A stretch of 64,000 nt of DNA, taken from SAR202 cluster bacterium Io17-Chloro-G2 (GTDB taxonomy: Bacteria > Chloroflexota > Dehalococcoidia > Lucifugimonadales > UBA3495). The stretch is taken from NCBI GenBank assembly GCA_002816875.1, contig MUCP01000017.1:1-64000 (forward strand), written 5' to 3'. Positions within the stretch are counted from its first letter, which is position 1, and each line of letters starts with the position of its first letter. The position numbers and the translations under genes are program-made. The notes under the pieces were generated by a model. That model had not been told where the DNA came from, did not search any database, and saw nothing but the letters and a program-made list of their open reading frames with translations. Positions 17,531-27,800 of the stretch are shown in pieces.

Positions 17531-19561
17531 ATGCTATATAAAAGCTACCGCTATTCCCAGTGGGACGGCACCCAACACATCTTTGAATTGGATGCTGACG
17601 CGTTGATGGACCAGCTTTCCGACGAGGTCTTGAAACAGGGCGACGTGATGCGGGCCATGCGGGAGATGTTCCGCCAAGGTTTTCAAGACAGGGAAGGAAG
17701 GCAGATGCCCGGCCTTCGTGACCTCATAGAGCAGTTGAAGAACCGCCGCCGCCAGCAACTCCAGCAATACAACATGGACTCGGTGGTGGACGACCTGAAA
17801 GAAAAGCTGGACGAGATCTTGAATATCGAGCGTGAAGGCATCGGCCGGCGCTTGGAAGAAGCCCAGCAACAGGTCCAAAGCGCCACCGGCGAAGACCGGC
17901 AACACAAGGACGACCTATACAAGATGCTGGAGCAGCGGGCCCAGCGCAACCGGCAAAAGTTGGACGATCTGCCGGAAGGTATGGGCGGCCAAATCAAAGA
18001 GCTGATGGAATACGATTTCATGGACCCCGAGGCCCAGCAGAAGTTCCAGGAATTGCTGGATATGCTGAAGAGCCAGATGGCCCAGAACCTTTCCCAGCAG
18101 ATGCAAGAGCAGATTCAGGGCATGTCGCCCGAGCAGATGGCGGCTACCCGGGAGATGTTGCGCCAGCTATCCGAAATGATGCGGGACAAGATGGAGGGCC
18201 GGGAGCCCGATTTCGAAGGGTTCATGCAACAATTCGGCTCCATGTTCGGACCCAATCCTCCCCAGAGTTTTGACGAGCTGATGGAGCGGATGCAGCAACA
18301 GATGGCCCAGATGCAGTCCATGATGGAGAGCATGTCTCCGGAGATGCGCCAGGAGATGCAAGACGCCATGGCCGCTGCTCTGGACCCGGAGACCCGTGCC
18401 GCCATGGCCGAGTTCGCCTCCATGATGGAGATCATGATGCCCATGGACGAATTGCGCCGCCAGTACCCGTTCTTGGGCGACGACAGCTTGACGATGGACC
18501 AGGCCATGGACCTGATGCGCCAGTTGCAGGAGAACGACCAGCTTGAGCAGGCCCTGCAGGAGGCCATGCGCTCTGGCAATCTGGAAGGCATTGACCCCGA
18601 CAAGCTGGCCGAGCTTTTAGGGGATGACGCCAAACGCGTCTGGGAGCAGCTTGACCAATTACGCCAGATGCTCAAGGACGCGGGATACATCACCGACGAT
18701 GGCAAGTTCGACCTGACGGCAAGGGGGATCCGGCGCATCGGCCAAAAGGCCCTGAGGGAGATATTCACCCATTTGAAGAAGGACCGCTTGGGCAGCCACA
18801 TGATGGAGACCCGGGGAGCCAATGGCGACGTTTTGGGCGAGACGAAAACCTACGAGTTTGGTGACCCGTTCCAGTTGGACCTGCAAGGCACCGTGAGGAA
18901 CGCCGTCATGCGGTCGGGGCCGGAATTGCCGGTGCGTTTGAAGCCAGAGGATTTCGAGATCTACCGAAGCGAGCACATGACTAGGACGGCAACTTGCATC
19001 CTGTTGGACCAGAGCCGCTCCATGGGATTGTTCAATAACTTCCAGGCTGCTAAAAAGGTCACCCTGGCGCTGATGTCCCTGATCCGCACCCAATATCCCC
19101 GGGACGCACTGTACATCATCGGGTTCTCGGACTACGCCAAGGAGATCAAAGAGGAGGACCTGCACAAGTCCAGTTGGAATTCATGGGTATCCGGCACCAA
19201 CCTGCACCACGCCCTGATGCTTTCACGCAAACTGCTCTCCAAGGAAAAGGGAGGCACCAGGCAGATATTGGTCATCACCGACGGCGAACCGACGTCGCAC
19301 TTGGAGGGAGACCAGGCCTACTTTGCCTATCCCCCCAGTTACCGCACCGAGCAGGAAACCTTGAAAGAGGTCAAGCGGTGCACCCAAGAAGACATAATGA
19401 TCAACACCTTCATGCTGGAGAATTCCTACCAGCTGGTGAATTTCGTCGACCGTATGACCCGCATCAACCGGGGAAGGGCCTTCTACAGCAGCGCGGACAA
19501 TCTGGGCGAGTACGTCTTGGTGGACTACGTGAGCAACCGGCGCAAGAAGATCGCCGCCTAA
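17531..19561 (+). CDS. VWA domain-containing protein with long Met/Gln-rich N-terminal region
   Basis: MIDAS: CILLDQSRSMGLF (DxSxS), SGTNLHHAL, ILVITDGEPTSH. N-terminal ~400 aa coiled-coil-like. Confidence 0.88.
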   Translation: MLYKSYRYSQWDGTQHIFELDADALMDQLSDEVLKQGDVMRAMREMFRQGFQDREGRQMPGLRDLIEQLKNRRRQQLQQYNMDSVVDDLKEKLDEILNIEREGIGRRLEEAQQQVQSATGEDRQHKDDLYKMLEQRAQRNRQKLDDLPEGMGGQIKELMEYDFMDPEAQQKFQELLDMLKSQMAQNLSQQMQEQIQGMSPEQMAATREMLRQLSEMMRDKMEGREPDFEGFMQQFGSMFGPNPPQSFDELMERMQQQMAQMQSMMESMSPEMRQEMQDAMAAALDPETRAAMAEFASMMEIMMPMDELRRQYPFLGDDSLTMDQAMDLMRQLQENDQLEQALQEAMRSGNLEGIDPDKLAELLGDDAKRVWEQLDQLRQMLKDAGYITDDGKFDLTARGIRRIGQKALREIFTHLKKDRLGSHMMETRGANGDVLGETKTYEFGDPFQLDLQGTVRNAVMRSGPELPVRLKPEDFEIYRSEHMTRTATCILLDQSRSMGLFNNFQAAKKVTLALMSLIRTQYPRDALYIIGFSDYAKEIKEEDLHKSSWNSWVSGTNLHHALMLSRKLLSKEKGGTRQILVITDGEPTSHLEGDQAYFAYPPSYRTEQETLKEVKRCTQEDIMINTFMLENSYQLVNFVDRMTRINRGRAFYSSADNLGEYVLVDYVSNRRKKIAA

Positions 19562-19568
19562 GGGGAAA

Positions 19569-19643
19569 CCCTCACCCTCGTTCCCTCTCCCACCAGGAGA
19601 GGGATGCCCCCGATGAAATCGGGGGCTGGGTGAGGGCGTTCCC
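19569..19643. repeat. intergenic inverted repeat / possible terminator after VWA gene
   Basis: CCCTCACCC...CCCCGATgaaATCGGGG...GGGTGAGGG nested arms directly after the stop codon. Confidence 0.55.
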
Positions 19644-19791
19644 GGAAAAAATCCACCCTAAGAACTCCACTCTCGACCCCCTTCCGCCGTCGATGCTAGT
19701 CTGGTAACATATATTCTGACAACTCAATATCTGGGAATTCGTTCCCAGGGTCGTAGGGCTGTTCAGGATTGGACAGCCGGGCTTTTAAGGC

Positions 19792-19892
19792 AGTCCTGTG
19801 AGGCTGGCAAGGTTCAACGTCCCAACCAAAGACCGTCCGCCGAAGGCGGATGTTTGGTTGCCCCTTGCCGGGATGCAGGCAAGGGGTTTTTT
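19792..19892 (+). promoter_or_regulatory. PyrR-dependent transcription attenuator (binding loop, antiterminator, intrinsic terminator)
   Basis: AGTCCTGTGAGGCT (19792-19805) fits the PyrR-binding consensus ARUCCNGNGAGGYU; GGCAAGG (19806-19812) complements CCTTGCC in the terminator 5' arm; terminator CCCCTTGCC-gggatgca-GGCAAGGGG-TTTTTT (19861-19892); pyrR follows. Confidence 0.87.
19861..19892 (+). terminator. intrinsic terminator of the pyr leader
   Basis: 9-bp perfect GC-rich stem followed by T6. Confidence 0.88.
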
Positions 19893-19941
19893 GTTGAACC
19901 CGGCATTGGAACCCGGGCAATCTGAGCCGGATAGGAATCAA

Positions 19942-20514
19942 ATGTCCCAGCGTCAAATAATGAACGAGGACGATATTAGGCGGGCGCTGGCCCGGGTGTC
20001 CCACGAGATCTTGGAGCGCAACCGGGGCACCCATGACGTTGTCTTAGTGGGCATATACACCAGGGGAGTTCACCTGGCCCACCGGCTGGCGAGAAACCTG
20101 AAGGAATTCGAGGGTGGCGAGGTTCAGGTGGCGGCCCTGGACATCAATCTTTATCGGGATGACCTCCAGGCCCGTTCCAGCCCTGTGGTCCGGCCCACCA
20201 CTATTCCGGAAAACATACAAAGCAAAAGGGTGGTGTTGGTGGACGACGTGTTGTACACGGGACGCACGGTCCGGGCGGCCATGGACGCCCTCAACGACTT
20301 TGGCCGCGCCGACCAGATCCAACTGGCCATCTTGCTGGACCGGGGGCACCGGGAGTTGCCCATCAGGCCCGATTTCGTGGGCCAGAACGTACCAACAGCC
20401 CCCGACGAAGTGGTGAAAGTCAGGCTGGTGGAAACCGAAGGCGTGGATGAGGTAGCGATTATCAGAGGGAACTCACCCAATGACGCCAGCCGGAACCCGA
20501 GGCGGAACGTATGA
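19942..20514 (+). CDS. pyrR: bifunctional pyr operon regulator / uracil phosphoribosyltransferase
   Basis: [44 protein letters not shown]...[23 protein letters not shown]; start [10 protein letters not shown]. Confidence 0.95.
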   Translation: MSQRQIMNEDDIRRALARVSHEILERNRGTHDVVLVGIYTRGVHLAHRLARNLKEFEGGEVQVAALDINLYRDDLQARSSPVVRPTTIPENIQSKRVVLVDDVLYTGRTVRAAMDALNDFGRADQIQLAILLDRGHRELPIRPDFVGQNVPTAPDEVVKVRLVETEGVDEVAIIRGNSPNDASRNPRRNV

Positions 20515-21548
20515 CGCTGCCCAATGCCATCGAAAATCAGATTGGAAACGGGATCGAGAACGCCGGGGCCCAGGCTGACTTGGAAATCACAGCAGTGCCT
20601 GAACGGCGCCATGTACTGGACCTGGACGATTTCTCCAGGCCGGAGATCAACGCCTTGTTGGACTCGGCAAAGGGAATGGCCGAGGTCCTGGGCAGGGACA
20701 TAAAAAAGGTCCCCGCTCTGCGTGGACGGGTGATTGTCACGCTGTTCTACGAAGCGAGCACCCGTACCCGAATATCTTTTGAGGAAGCTGGAAAGGTCCT
20801 TAGTGCCGACGTCATCAACATGTCCACCTCCGGCAGCAGCGTGGAGAAGGGGGAATCGCTGCTGAATACCGCCCTTACCATCCAAGCCATGAGTGTCGAC
20901 GCCATCGTGATACGCCATCCCCATTCGGGAGCCCCTTACCTTCTGGCCCGGCATCTAGACCGGGTGGGAATAATCAACGCCGGAGACGGGATGCACGCCC
21001 ATCCCACCCAGGCCTTGCTGGACCTGTTCACCGTGCGGGAAAAGCTGGGCGCCCTGGAAGGTCTGAAGATAGTGATAGTGGGAGACGTGCTGCACAGCCG
21101 GGTGGCCCGCTCCGATATTTGGGGATTCGCCAAGATGGGGGCCCAAGTGGTCCTCTGCGGGCCCAACACGTTGCTGCCCCTGGACCTGCTGGGAGGCGAC
21201 GGTGGCCAGATTCCCACGGAACTTGCCTCGGTGAAGATGGACACCGACCTGGACCGGGCCATCCAGGACGCCGACGTGGTTATGGCGCTGCGGCTGCAAT
21301 CCGAGCGCCAGCATAGCGGATTCTTGCCCAGCGTGAGGGAATACATACGCCGCTGGCAGGTCACCGAGGCCCGGCTGACGCGGGCAAAACCCGGCGTGCT
21401 GGTGATGCATCCCGGCCCCATGAACGAGGGAATCGAGATCAGCTCAAGCATCGCCCACGGCGGCAGTTCGGTGATCGAAGAGCAGGTCACCAGCGGCGTG
21501 GCCGTGCGAATGGCCCTCCTGTACCAAATCGCCAACCAGGGCAGGTGA
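20511..21548 (+). CDS. pyrB: aspartate carbamoyltransferase catalytic subunit
   Basis: [45 protein letters not shown]; overlaps pyrR stop by 4 nt. Confidence 0.95.
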   Translation: MTLPNAIENQIGNGIENAGAQADLEITAVPERRHVLDLDDFSRPEINALLDSAKGMAEVLGRDIKKVPALRGRVIVTLFYEASTRTRISFEEAGKVLSADVINMSTSGSSVEKGESLLNTALTIQAMSVDAIVIRHPHSGAPYLLARHLDRVGIINAGDGMHAHPTQALLDLFTVREKLGALEGLKIVIVGDVLHSRVARSDIWGFAKMGAQVVLCGPNTLLPLDLLGGDGGQIPTELASVKMDTDLDRAIQDADVVMALRLQSERQHSGFLPSVREYIRRWQVTEARLTRAKPGVLVMHPGPMNEGIEISSSIAHGGSSVIEEQVTSGVAVRMALLYQIANQGR

Positions 21549-21598
21549 ATGGGACCTGGTCAAATGGATATGGGAAAGATGGACGCTAATTCTAAGTT

Positions 21599-22975
21599 AT
21601 GGAGTGCGGTTTGGGTTCAGGACCGTTGCTGATCAAGGGGGCCCGCATCATTGACGCCTCTTCTGGTATGGATCAAGTTGGGCACATCCTCGTCGTTGAC
21701 GGCAAGATCGCCGCTGTTGGCCAGGTTTCCCAAGACCAGGTCCCGGACGGCTGCCAGACGATTGACGCGGCGGGCTTGGTGGCCTGCCCCGGCTTTATCG
21801 ACTTGCACTGTCATCTCAGAGAGCCGGGATTCGAATTCAAAGAAACCATCGCCTCGGGGACCCGGGCTGCGGCCAAGGGCGGGTTCACCTCCATCTGCGC
21901 CATGCCCAACACAGAGCCGCCCATCGATAACGCCGCCGTCGTCGACTTCCTCCGCTTCCGGTCTCAGGCCGAGGCATCGGTGAAGGTTTTCCCCATCGCC
22001 TGCGTGAGCAAAGGCCGCTTGGGCCGTGAGCTCAGCGAGATGGAGGAACTTGCGTCCGCGGGAGCCGTGGCCTTCAGCGACGACGGAGACCCGGTTTACG
22101 ATGCTACCTTGATGCGCCTGGCGCTGGCCTATAGCTTGGATCTGGGGCTGCCAATTATTGACCATTGCCAGGACCTATCCCTGTCCGGCAACGGCGTGAT
22201 GGCCGAGGGGGCCGTGGCCAGCAGATTAGGGCTGGACGGAATTCCCGCGGCGGCGGAAGAGTCCATGATCGCCCGAGACATCGCCTTGGCCCAGCTCACC
22301 GGAGGCCGGTTGCACCTGGCCCACATAAGCACCGCCGGCTCAATACACTTGTTGCGCCAGGCCAAGGATCGGGGATTGCGCGTCACGGCCGAGGTCTGCC
22401 CTCACCACCTGACCATCACGGACCAATGGGTCCTAGGCGGAGTTGGCAAGGATGCCGGCGCGGCGGGCCCGTTTTCCTACGATACTTCGACCAAGGTGTA
22501 CCCGCCCTTACGCACTCAAAGGGACGTGGATGCCCTGGTCCAGGCGCTGGCTGAAGGCGTCATCGACTGCATCGCCACCGATCATGCCCCCCACGACGCC
22601 ACCAGCAAACAATGTACCTACGAAGAAGCGGCATTCGGCATCAGCGTGTTGGAGACAGCCTTGGGCTCAACGATGCAAATGGTCCATCAAGGGTCGTTGG
22701 GGCTGGCCGATCTGGTCCACAGTTTGACCGTGGGCCCAGCCGGGGTGGTGGGACCCGCCTTCGACGGACTTGCCTCCCTGAATACCGGAACTCCAGCCGA
22801 CATCGCTCTGTTCGACCCGGACCTGGAATGGGTCGTGGACCCCCAGGAGTTCCAGTCCCAGGGTAAGAACACGCCGTTGGCCGGCGTCACGTTGAGAGGC
22901 CAGGTCGTTGCAACCTTTGTGGACGGCAAGATGGTCTATCAAAGCGAGACCTCAAAAACGGGAGCGGCAAGCTGA
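21599..22975 (+). CDS. pyrC: dihydroorotase
   Basis: CPGFIDLHCHLREPGFEFKETIASGTRAAAKGGFTSICAMPNTEPPID...IATDHAPHD. Confidence 0.95.
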   Translation: MECGLGSGPLLIKGARIIDASSGMDQVGHILVVDGKIAAVGQVSQDQVPDGCQTIDAAGLVACPGFIDLHCHLREPGFEFKETIASGTRAAAKGGFTSICAMPNTEPPIDNAAVVDFLRFRSQAEASVKVFPIACVSKGRLGRELSEMEELASAGAVAFSDDGDPVYDATLMRLALAYSLDLGLPIIDHCQDLSLSGNGVMAEGAVASRLGLDGIPAAAEESMIARDIALAQLTGGRLHLAHISTAGSIHLLRQAKDRGLRVTAEVCPHHLTITDQWVLGGVGKDAGAAGPFSYDTSTKVYPPLRTQRDVDALVQALAEGVIDCIATDHAPHDATSKQCTYEEAAFGISVLETALGSTMQMVHQGSLGLADLVHSLTVGPAGVVGPAFDGLASLNTGTPADIALFDPDLEWVVDPQEFQSQGKNTPLAGVTLRGQVVATFVDGKMVYQSETSKTGAAS

Positions 22976-24105
22976 TGGCCGGCGACCCGTTCACGCCAGG
23001 TCCAGCCCATTTAGTATTAGAAGACGGAACCATATTGAAAGGGGAATCCTTTGGCGCCTCGATACCAGGGACCGGAGAGGTCGTCTTCAACACCAGTATG
23101 ACCGGCTACCAGGAGGTTTTGACCGACCCGTCCTACTCCGGACAATTGGTTACCCTTACCTACCCTCTGGTGGGTAACTACGGTATCAATGACCGGGATT
23201 TCGAGTCTGCGAAGATCCAGGTTGCCGGACTGGTAGTCAGAGAGCATTGCGGCCTGCCAAGCCATGGTGAAAGCACCAAGACCCTCCATGAATTCTTGGC
23301 GTCCCAGGGCATACCCGGCATCAGCGGCGTGGACACCCGCGCGCTTACCAGGCGGTTGCGCAGCCATGGTGTGATGATGGGAATGATCACCACCGAAGAA
23401 CCGGCGGCGGCCCTGGCCCGGATGGCCGAACTGCCCGGCTATGACGACATGGATTTCGTAGCCACGGTCACCACCCAGGAAATATACCAATGGGACAGCC
23501 CGTCCATCGAGCCAGACCCTGAGGCCAAATACCGCATCCTGGTGACCGATTGCGGACTGAAATTCAATATATTGCGCTTGCTCAAGCAACGGGGTTGCCA
23601 GGTCATTGCCCTTCCCGCCACCACTCCCGCCGAGGATATGCTGGCGCTTAACCCTTCGGGCATCCTGCTTTCGCCCGGCCCGGGGGACCCCAAGCTCCTG
23701 GACTACTTAGTTGGCAACGCGGGAAAGCTATTGGGCCGGGTACCGGTCATGGGTATTTGCCTGGGGCATCAGATCGTCGCAAGGGCGTTGGGGGCCGACA
23801 CCTTCAAGCTCAAGTTTGGCCATCGGGGCGGCAACCACCCGGTGAAGGACGTGTCCACCGGACGCATTTACATAACGGCCCAAAACCACGGCTATGCGGT
23901 AATGGCCGATTCTCTTCCTGCAGACTTGGAGATTTCCCACATCAACCTAAATGATGAAACCGTGGAAGGACTGACCCATAGGGACATGCCTTTGTTCACC
24001 ATCCAATACCATTCCGAGGCATCGCCGGGCCCTAGAGACAACGAATACATTTTCGACCGGTTCCTGTCAATAATCGACGACTACGGAAATGGCGCAACCA
24101 GTTAG
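22975..24105 (+). CDS. carA: carbamoyl-phosphate synthase small subunit
   Basis: LVLEDGTILKGESFGA...GEVVFNTSMTGYQEVLTDPSYSGQLVTLTYPLVGNYG...GICLGHQIVARALGADTFKLKFGHRGGNHPV. Confidence 0.96.
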   Translation: MAGDPFTPGPAHLVLEDGTILKGESFGASIPGTGEVVFNTSMTGYQEVLTDPSYSGQLVTLTYPLVGNYGINDRDFESAKIQVAGLVVREHCGLPSHGESTKTLHEFLASQGIPGISGVDTRALTRRLRSHGVMMGMITTEEPAAALARMAELPGYDDMDFVATVTTQEIYQWDSPSIEPDPEAKYRILVTDCGLKFNILRLLKQRGCQVIALPATTPAEDMLALNPSGILLSPGPGDPKLLDYLVGNAGKLLGRVPVMGICLGHQIVARALGADTFKLKFGHRGGNHPVKDVSTGRIYITAQNHGYAVMADSLPADLEISHINLNDETVEGLTHRDMPLFTIQYHSEASPGPRDNEYIFDRFLSIIDDYGNGATS

Positions 24106-24303
24106 ACTAGACCGGTTAGTCTAAATCAACAGGAGGTGAAACGGCACAATCGGCAACCAACCACAATAGAGGATCTTAAGCCAACCCGGATGACCTAGCG
24201 CCGTAAAAGCAATAATCATATTTATCAAAACGAACCAAAGATTACGGACCAAAGTTTCAATCCAATAATATTCAAGCTATTAGCACTATTTGGAGGTTTT
24301 TAA

Positions 24304-24720
24304 ATGTCTTCCTTTACGCAAGTGTTGCTGGAGGAGGGTGTGGAGGTGGAGTTACCGGCGAAACTCTCGGACGTCATCGCCATGTTGGATGAGGACGTGC
24401 CGAGTTTTGATTGCCAAGGGTACGGCTACCGGGTCGCCCCTGCGAAGGGTCAGATCGGCAGCCATTGGGACTTGATCATAAGATCGGTGAATCCCGCCAG
24501 GAGCGATATGGCTTTCGCCCCGGTGGGTCGTTTAGAGGTGGAGAAGCTTGACCATGACATGGTCCTGTTCAGGATTCCGCCCCTGTTCGAGCAACAGTCA
24601 GAAGACGTTGCAAATTTCGATACCGACGGCCGCCTGTTCGGGTCGTTCGTTTACCAGGTGTTGAACTCGTTCCAGCGGCGGCAGCTCATCGACCTGCCGG
24701 GTCCGCTGCCCGCGTTCTGA
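24304..24720 (+). CDS. 138-aa protein of unknown function inserted between carA and carB
   Basis: MSSFTQVLLEEGVEVELPAKLSDVIAMLDEDVPSFDCQGYGYRVAPAKGQIGSHWDLIIRSVNPARSD...; GGAGG at -10. Confidence 0.72.
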   Translation: MSSFTQVLLEEGVEVELPAKLSDVIAMLDEDVPSFDCQGYGYRVAPAKGQIGSHWDLIIRSVNPARSDMAFAPVGRLEVEKLDHDMVLFRIPPLFEQQSEDVANFDTDGRLFGSFVYQVLNSFQRRQLIDLPGPLPAF

Positions 24721-24899
24721 CCCGGGCATTAGGGCGGAAATCTACGGCGGAAGTCATCCGGCTGGCTTGGCCAACTTCGGTGGTATAGGCGTGGACACCA
24801 GTCAACGCCCTCGACCGCCGGTGGCCTTTCGCCTGCCACGGATCTGGTGTAACGGAGCCGGAGAGGTCCCGGCGATACGGTACGGCTTAAGGGGTTAAG

Positions 24900-27800
24900 A
24901 TCTCGGATAAACCGAAAAAGGTGCTGGTCATCGGGTCCGGCCCCATTATCATTGGGCAAGCGGCCGAATTCGATTACGCCGGCACCCAGGCGTGTAAAGC
25001 CCTCCGTGAGGAGGGCGTTACCACCGTTCTGGTAAATTCCAACCCAGCCACCATCATGACGGACGAGGGCACCGCTGACCGGGTGTACATCGAGCCCCTG
25101 ACCGTCGAGGTGATTGAAAGGATAATCGCTAGGGAACGGCCCGATGGAATACTTCCCACCTTGGGAGGGCAGACGGGCTTGAACCTGGCAGTGGACCTAG
25201 CCGAGGCCGGAGTCCTGGAAAAGTACGCCGTACGCCTCCTGGGCACATCGTTGGAAACCATCCGCACCTCGGAAGACCGCGACCTATTCCGCAGCTTTCT
25301 CCACGAAATTGGTGAGCCCGAGCCCGAAAACATATCGGTAACATCCACTGAGGAAGCCCGGCAGGCCGGGGAAAAGATGGGATTGCCCCTGGTCATCCGG
25401 CCCGCATATACCCTAGGCGGCACAGGCGGCGGCATAGCCGCCACTTGGGAGGAGTTCGAATCCATAGTCCACAGCGGCCTCTCCGCCAGCCCCATCTCCC
25501 AGGTCTTGCTGGAGCGGTCTCTGGTGGGCTGGAAGGAGATCGAATACGAGGTCATCCGCGATGGGGCTGACAACTGCATAACCGTCTGTAACATGGAAAA
25601 CCTGGACCCCATGGGCGTCCACACCGGCGATAGCATTGTCGTCGCCCCCAGCCAGACCCTCACTGACCGCGAATATCAGATGTTGCGCACTGCCAGCCTA
25701 AAGATAATTCGGGGGCTGGGGATCGAAGGCGGTTGCAATGTCCAATTCGCCCTTCAACCCCATCCCCTGATACAACAGGCCACTGCTGGGCACTGGCAGC
25801 CCGATTCGCCCTACTACGTCATTGAGGTCAACCCCAGGGTAAGCCGCAGTTCGGCGCTGGCCAGCAAGGCCACCGGCTATCCCATCGCCAGGGTGGCCGC
25901 CAAGATCGCTGTCGGAAGGCGGTTGGACGAAATCCCTAACGCCGTTACCGGTATGACCAACGCGGCGTTTGAACCCGCCCTGGACTATTGCGTGGTCAAG
26001 ATACCCCGTTGGCCCTTTGATAAATTCCCCCACGGCGACCGCCACACCACCACCCAGATGAAGGCTACGGGAGAGGTGATGGTGATAGACCGCAATTTTG
26101 AAGCCGCGCTACAAAAGGCGGCCCGCTCCCTAGAGATGGGCGGCCGGACCCTGTTGTGGGAGGACCCGGCCTGGAGCGCCCCCAGCGTCCCTCGATCCGG
26201 CCCGCCAGGTCCATCGATGGACGATTTGCCCCTGGGTCCCAACGATTTGAGGCTCTGGGCGATCCTGGCCGCCCTGCGCCGGGAGATGGACCGGGAGGAG
26301 TTGTTGAACCGGACGCTGATCGAGCCCTGGTTCATCAACGCGTTGGAGCGCATCGTCGCCATGGAGCGGCGGCTGCTTTCCGAGCCTCTAACCCCGGACC
26401 TTATGCTGTTGGCCAAGCGGTTGGGATTTTCCGACATGCAGGTGGGGACCCTGGCTGACATGCTGCCGGAGCAGGTCCGGAACCTGCGTAAACAGTGGGG
26501 CCTTCGGCCCGTGTACAAGATGGTGGACACCTGCGCCGCCGAGTTCGACGCCGCCACCCCCTACTACTACAGCACCTACGATCAGGAAAACGAAGCGCTT
26601 CCTTTGGACGGACCAAAGGCCCTGGTCATCGGAAGCGGGCCCATTCGCATCGGACAGGGCATAGAATTCGACTACTGCAGCGTCCACGCCGCCCGTACCC
26701 TTTCCCGGGCGGGAATCCGCAGCATTATGGTCAATTCCAACCCCGAGACCGTCTCCACAGACTTCGACGCCAGCGACCGGCTCTATTTTGAGCCCTTGGA
26801 TGAGGAGTCGGTGAGGGACATCCTGGAAAACGAAGCCATCGACGACCAACCGCCTCCGTCGGTGGTGCAATTCGGTGGGCAAACAGCCATCGACCTTTCC
26901 CAATCACTGGCCATGGCCGGACTGCCCATTCTGGGCTCCAGCGCAGAGGCCATAGACATAGCCTCGGACCGGGATAGGTTCGAGAATTTCATGTCTAGGC
27001 TGGGCATTCCCCAACCTCCGGGAAGCGCAGTCAATTCGGTCAGCGAGGCGTTACAAGTTGCCCAAAACATCGGATATCCGGTCGTGGTGCGCCCTAGCTA
27101 CGTCCTGGGCGGCCGTGCCATGGAGATCGTCCAGAACGCCTCGGACTTGATCCGGTACCTGACGGCGGCCACGGATATGAATCCCGGCCGTCCGGTGTTA
27201 GTCGATCACTACATGGAGGGGAAGGAGTGCGAAGTCGATGCCATCTGTGACGGCGAGCGGGTCCTGATTCCCGGCGTCATGGAGCACATAGAGCGCGCCG
27301 GTGTCCATTCTGGTGATTCTATGGCTATCTATCCCGGCCTAAACCTGAGTCCGGAGGAAATCGCCACCATCGTCGATTACACCACCCGGATGGGACTGGC
27401 CCTTGGGATCAAAGGCCTGATGAACGTGCAGTTTGTGATACTGGGAGGACCGGCCTACCGGAGCCCGAACATTTCAGGCGAAAGCTCGGGGGAGAATACA
27501 GAAGCCACCTCGGTCTACGTGTTGGAAGTAAACCCCCGCGGCAGCCGCACCATACCGTTCATCTCCAAGGTTACGGGGGTGCCCGTCGCCTCTATTGCCA
27601 CCAGGGTGATGTTGGGAGAAAGCTTGGCTGACCAGGGATACGAAGGCGGCCTGTGGCCGGCCCAAAAGCTGGTTGGAATCAAAGCGCCGGTATTCTCCAT
27701 GGCCAAATTGATCGGCGTGGACTGGCACCTAGGCCCGGAGATGACCTCCACCGGGGAGGTCATGGGCATAGACCGGGACTTCACGACCGCGTTGGCCAAA

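Noticed and set aside
18115-18822. 235-aa minus-strand ORF
   Set aside because: Antisense of the Met-rich VWA gene; low-complexity translation.
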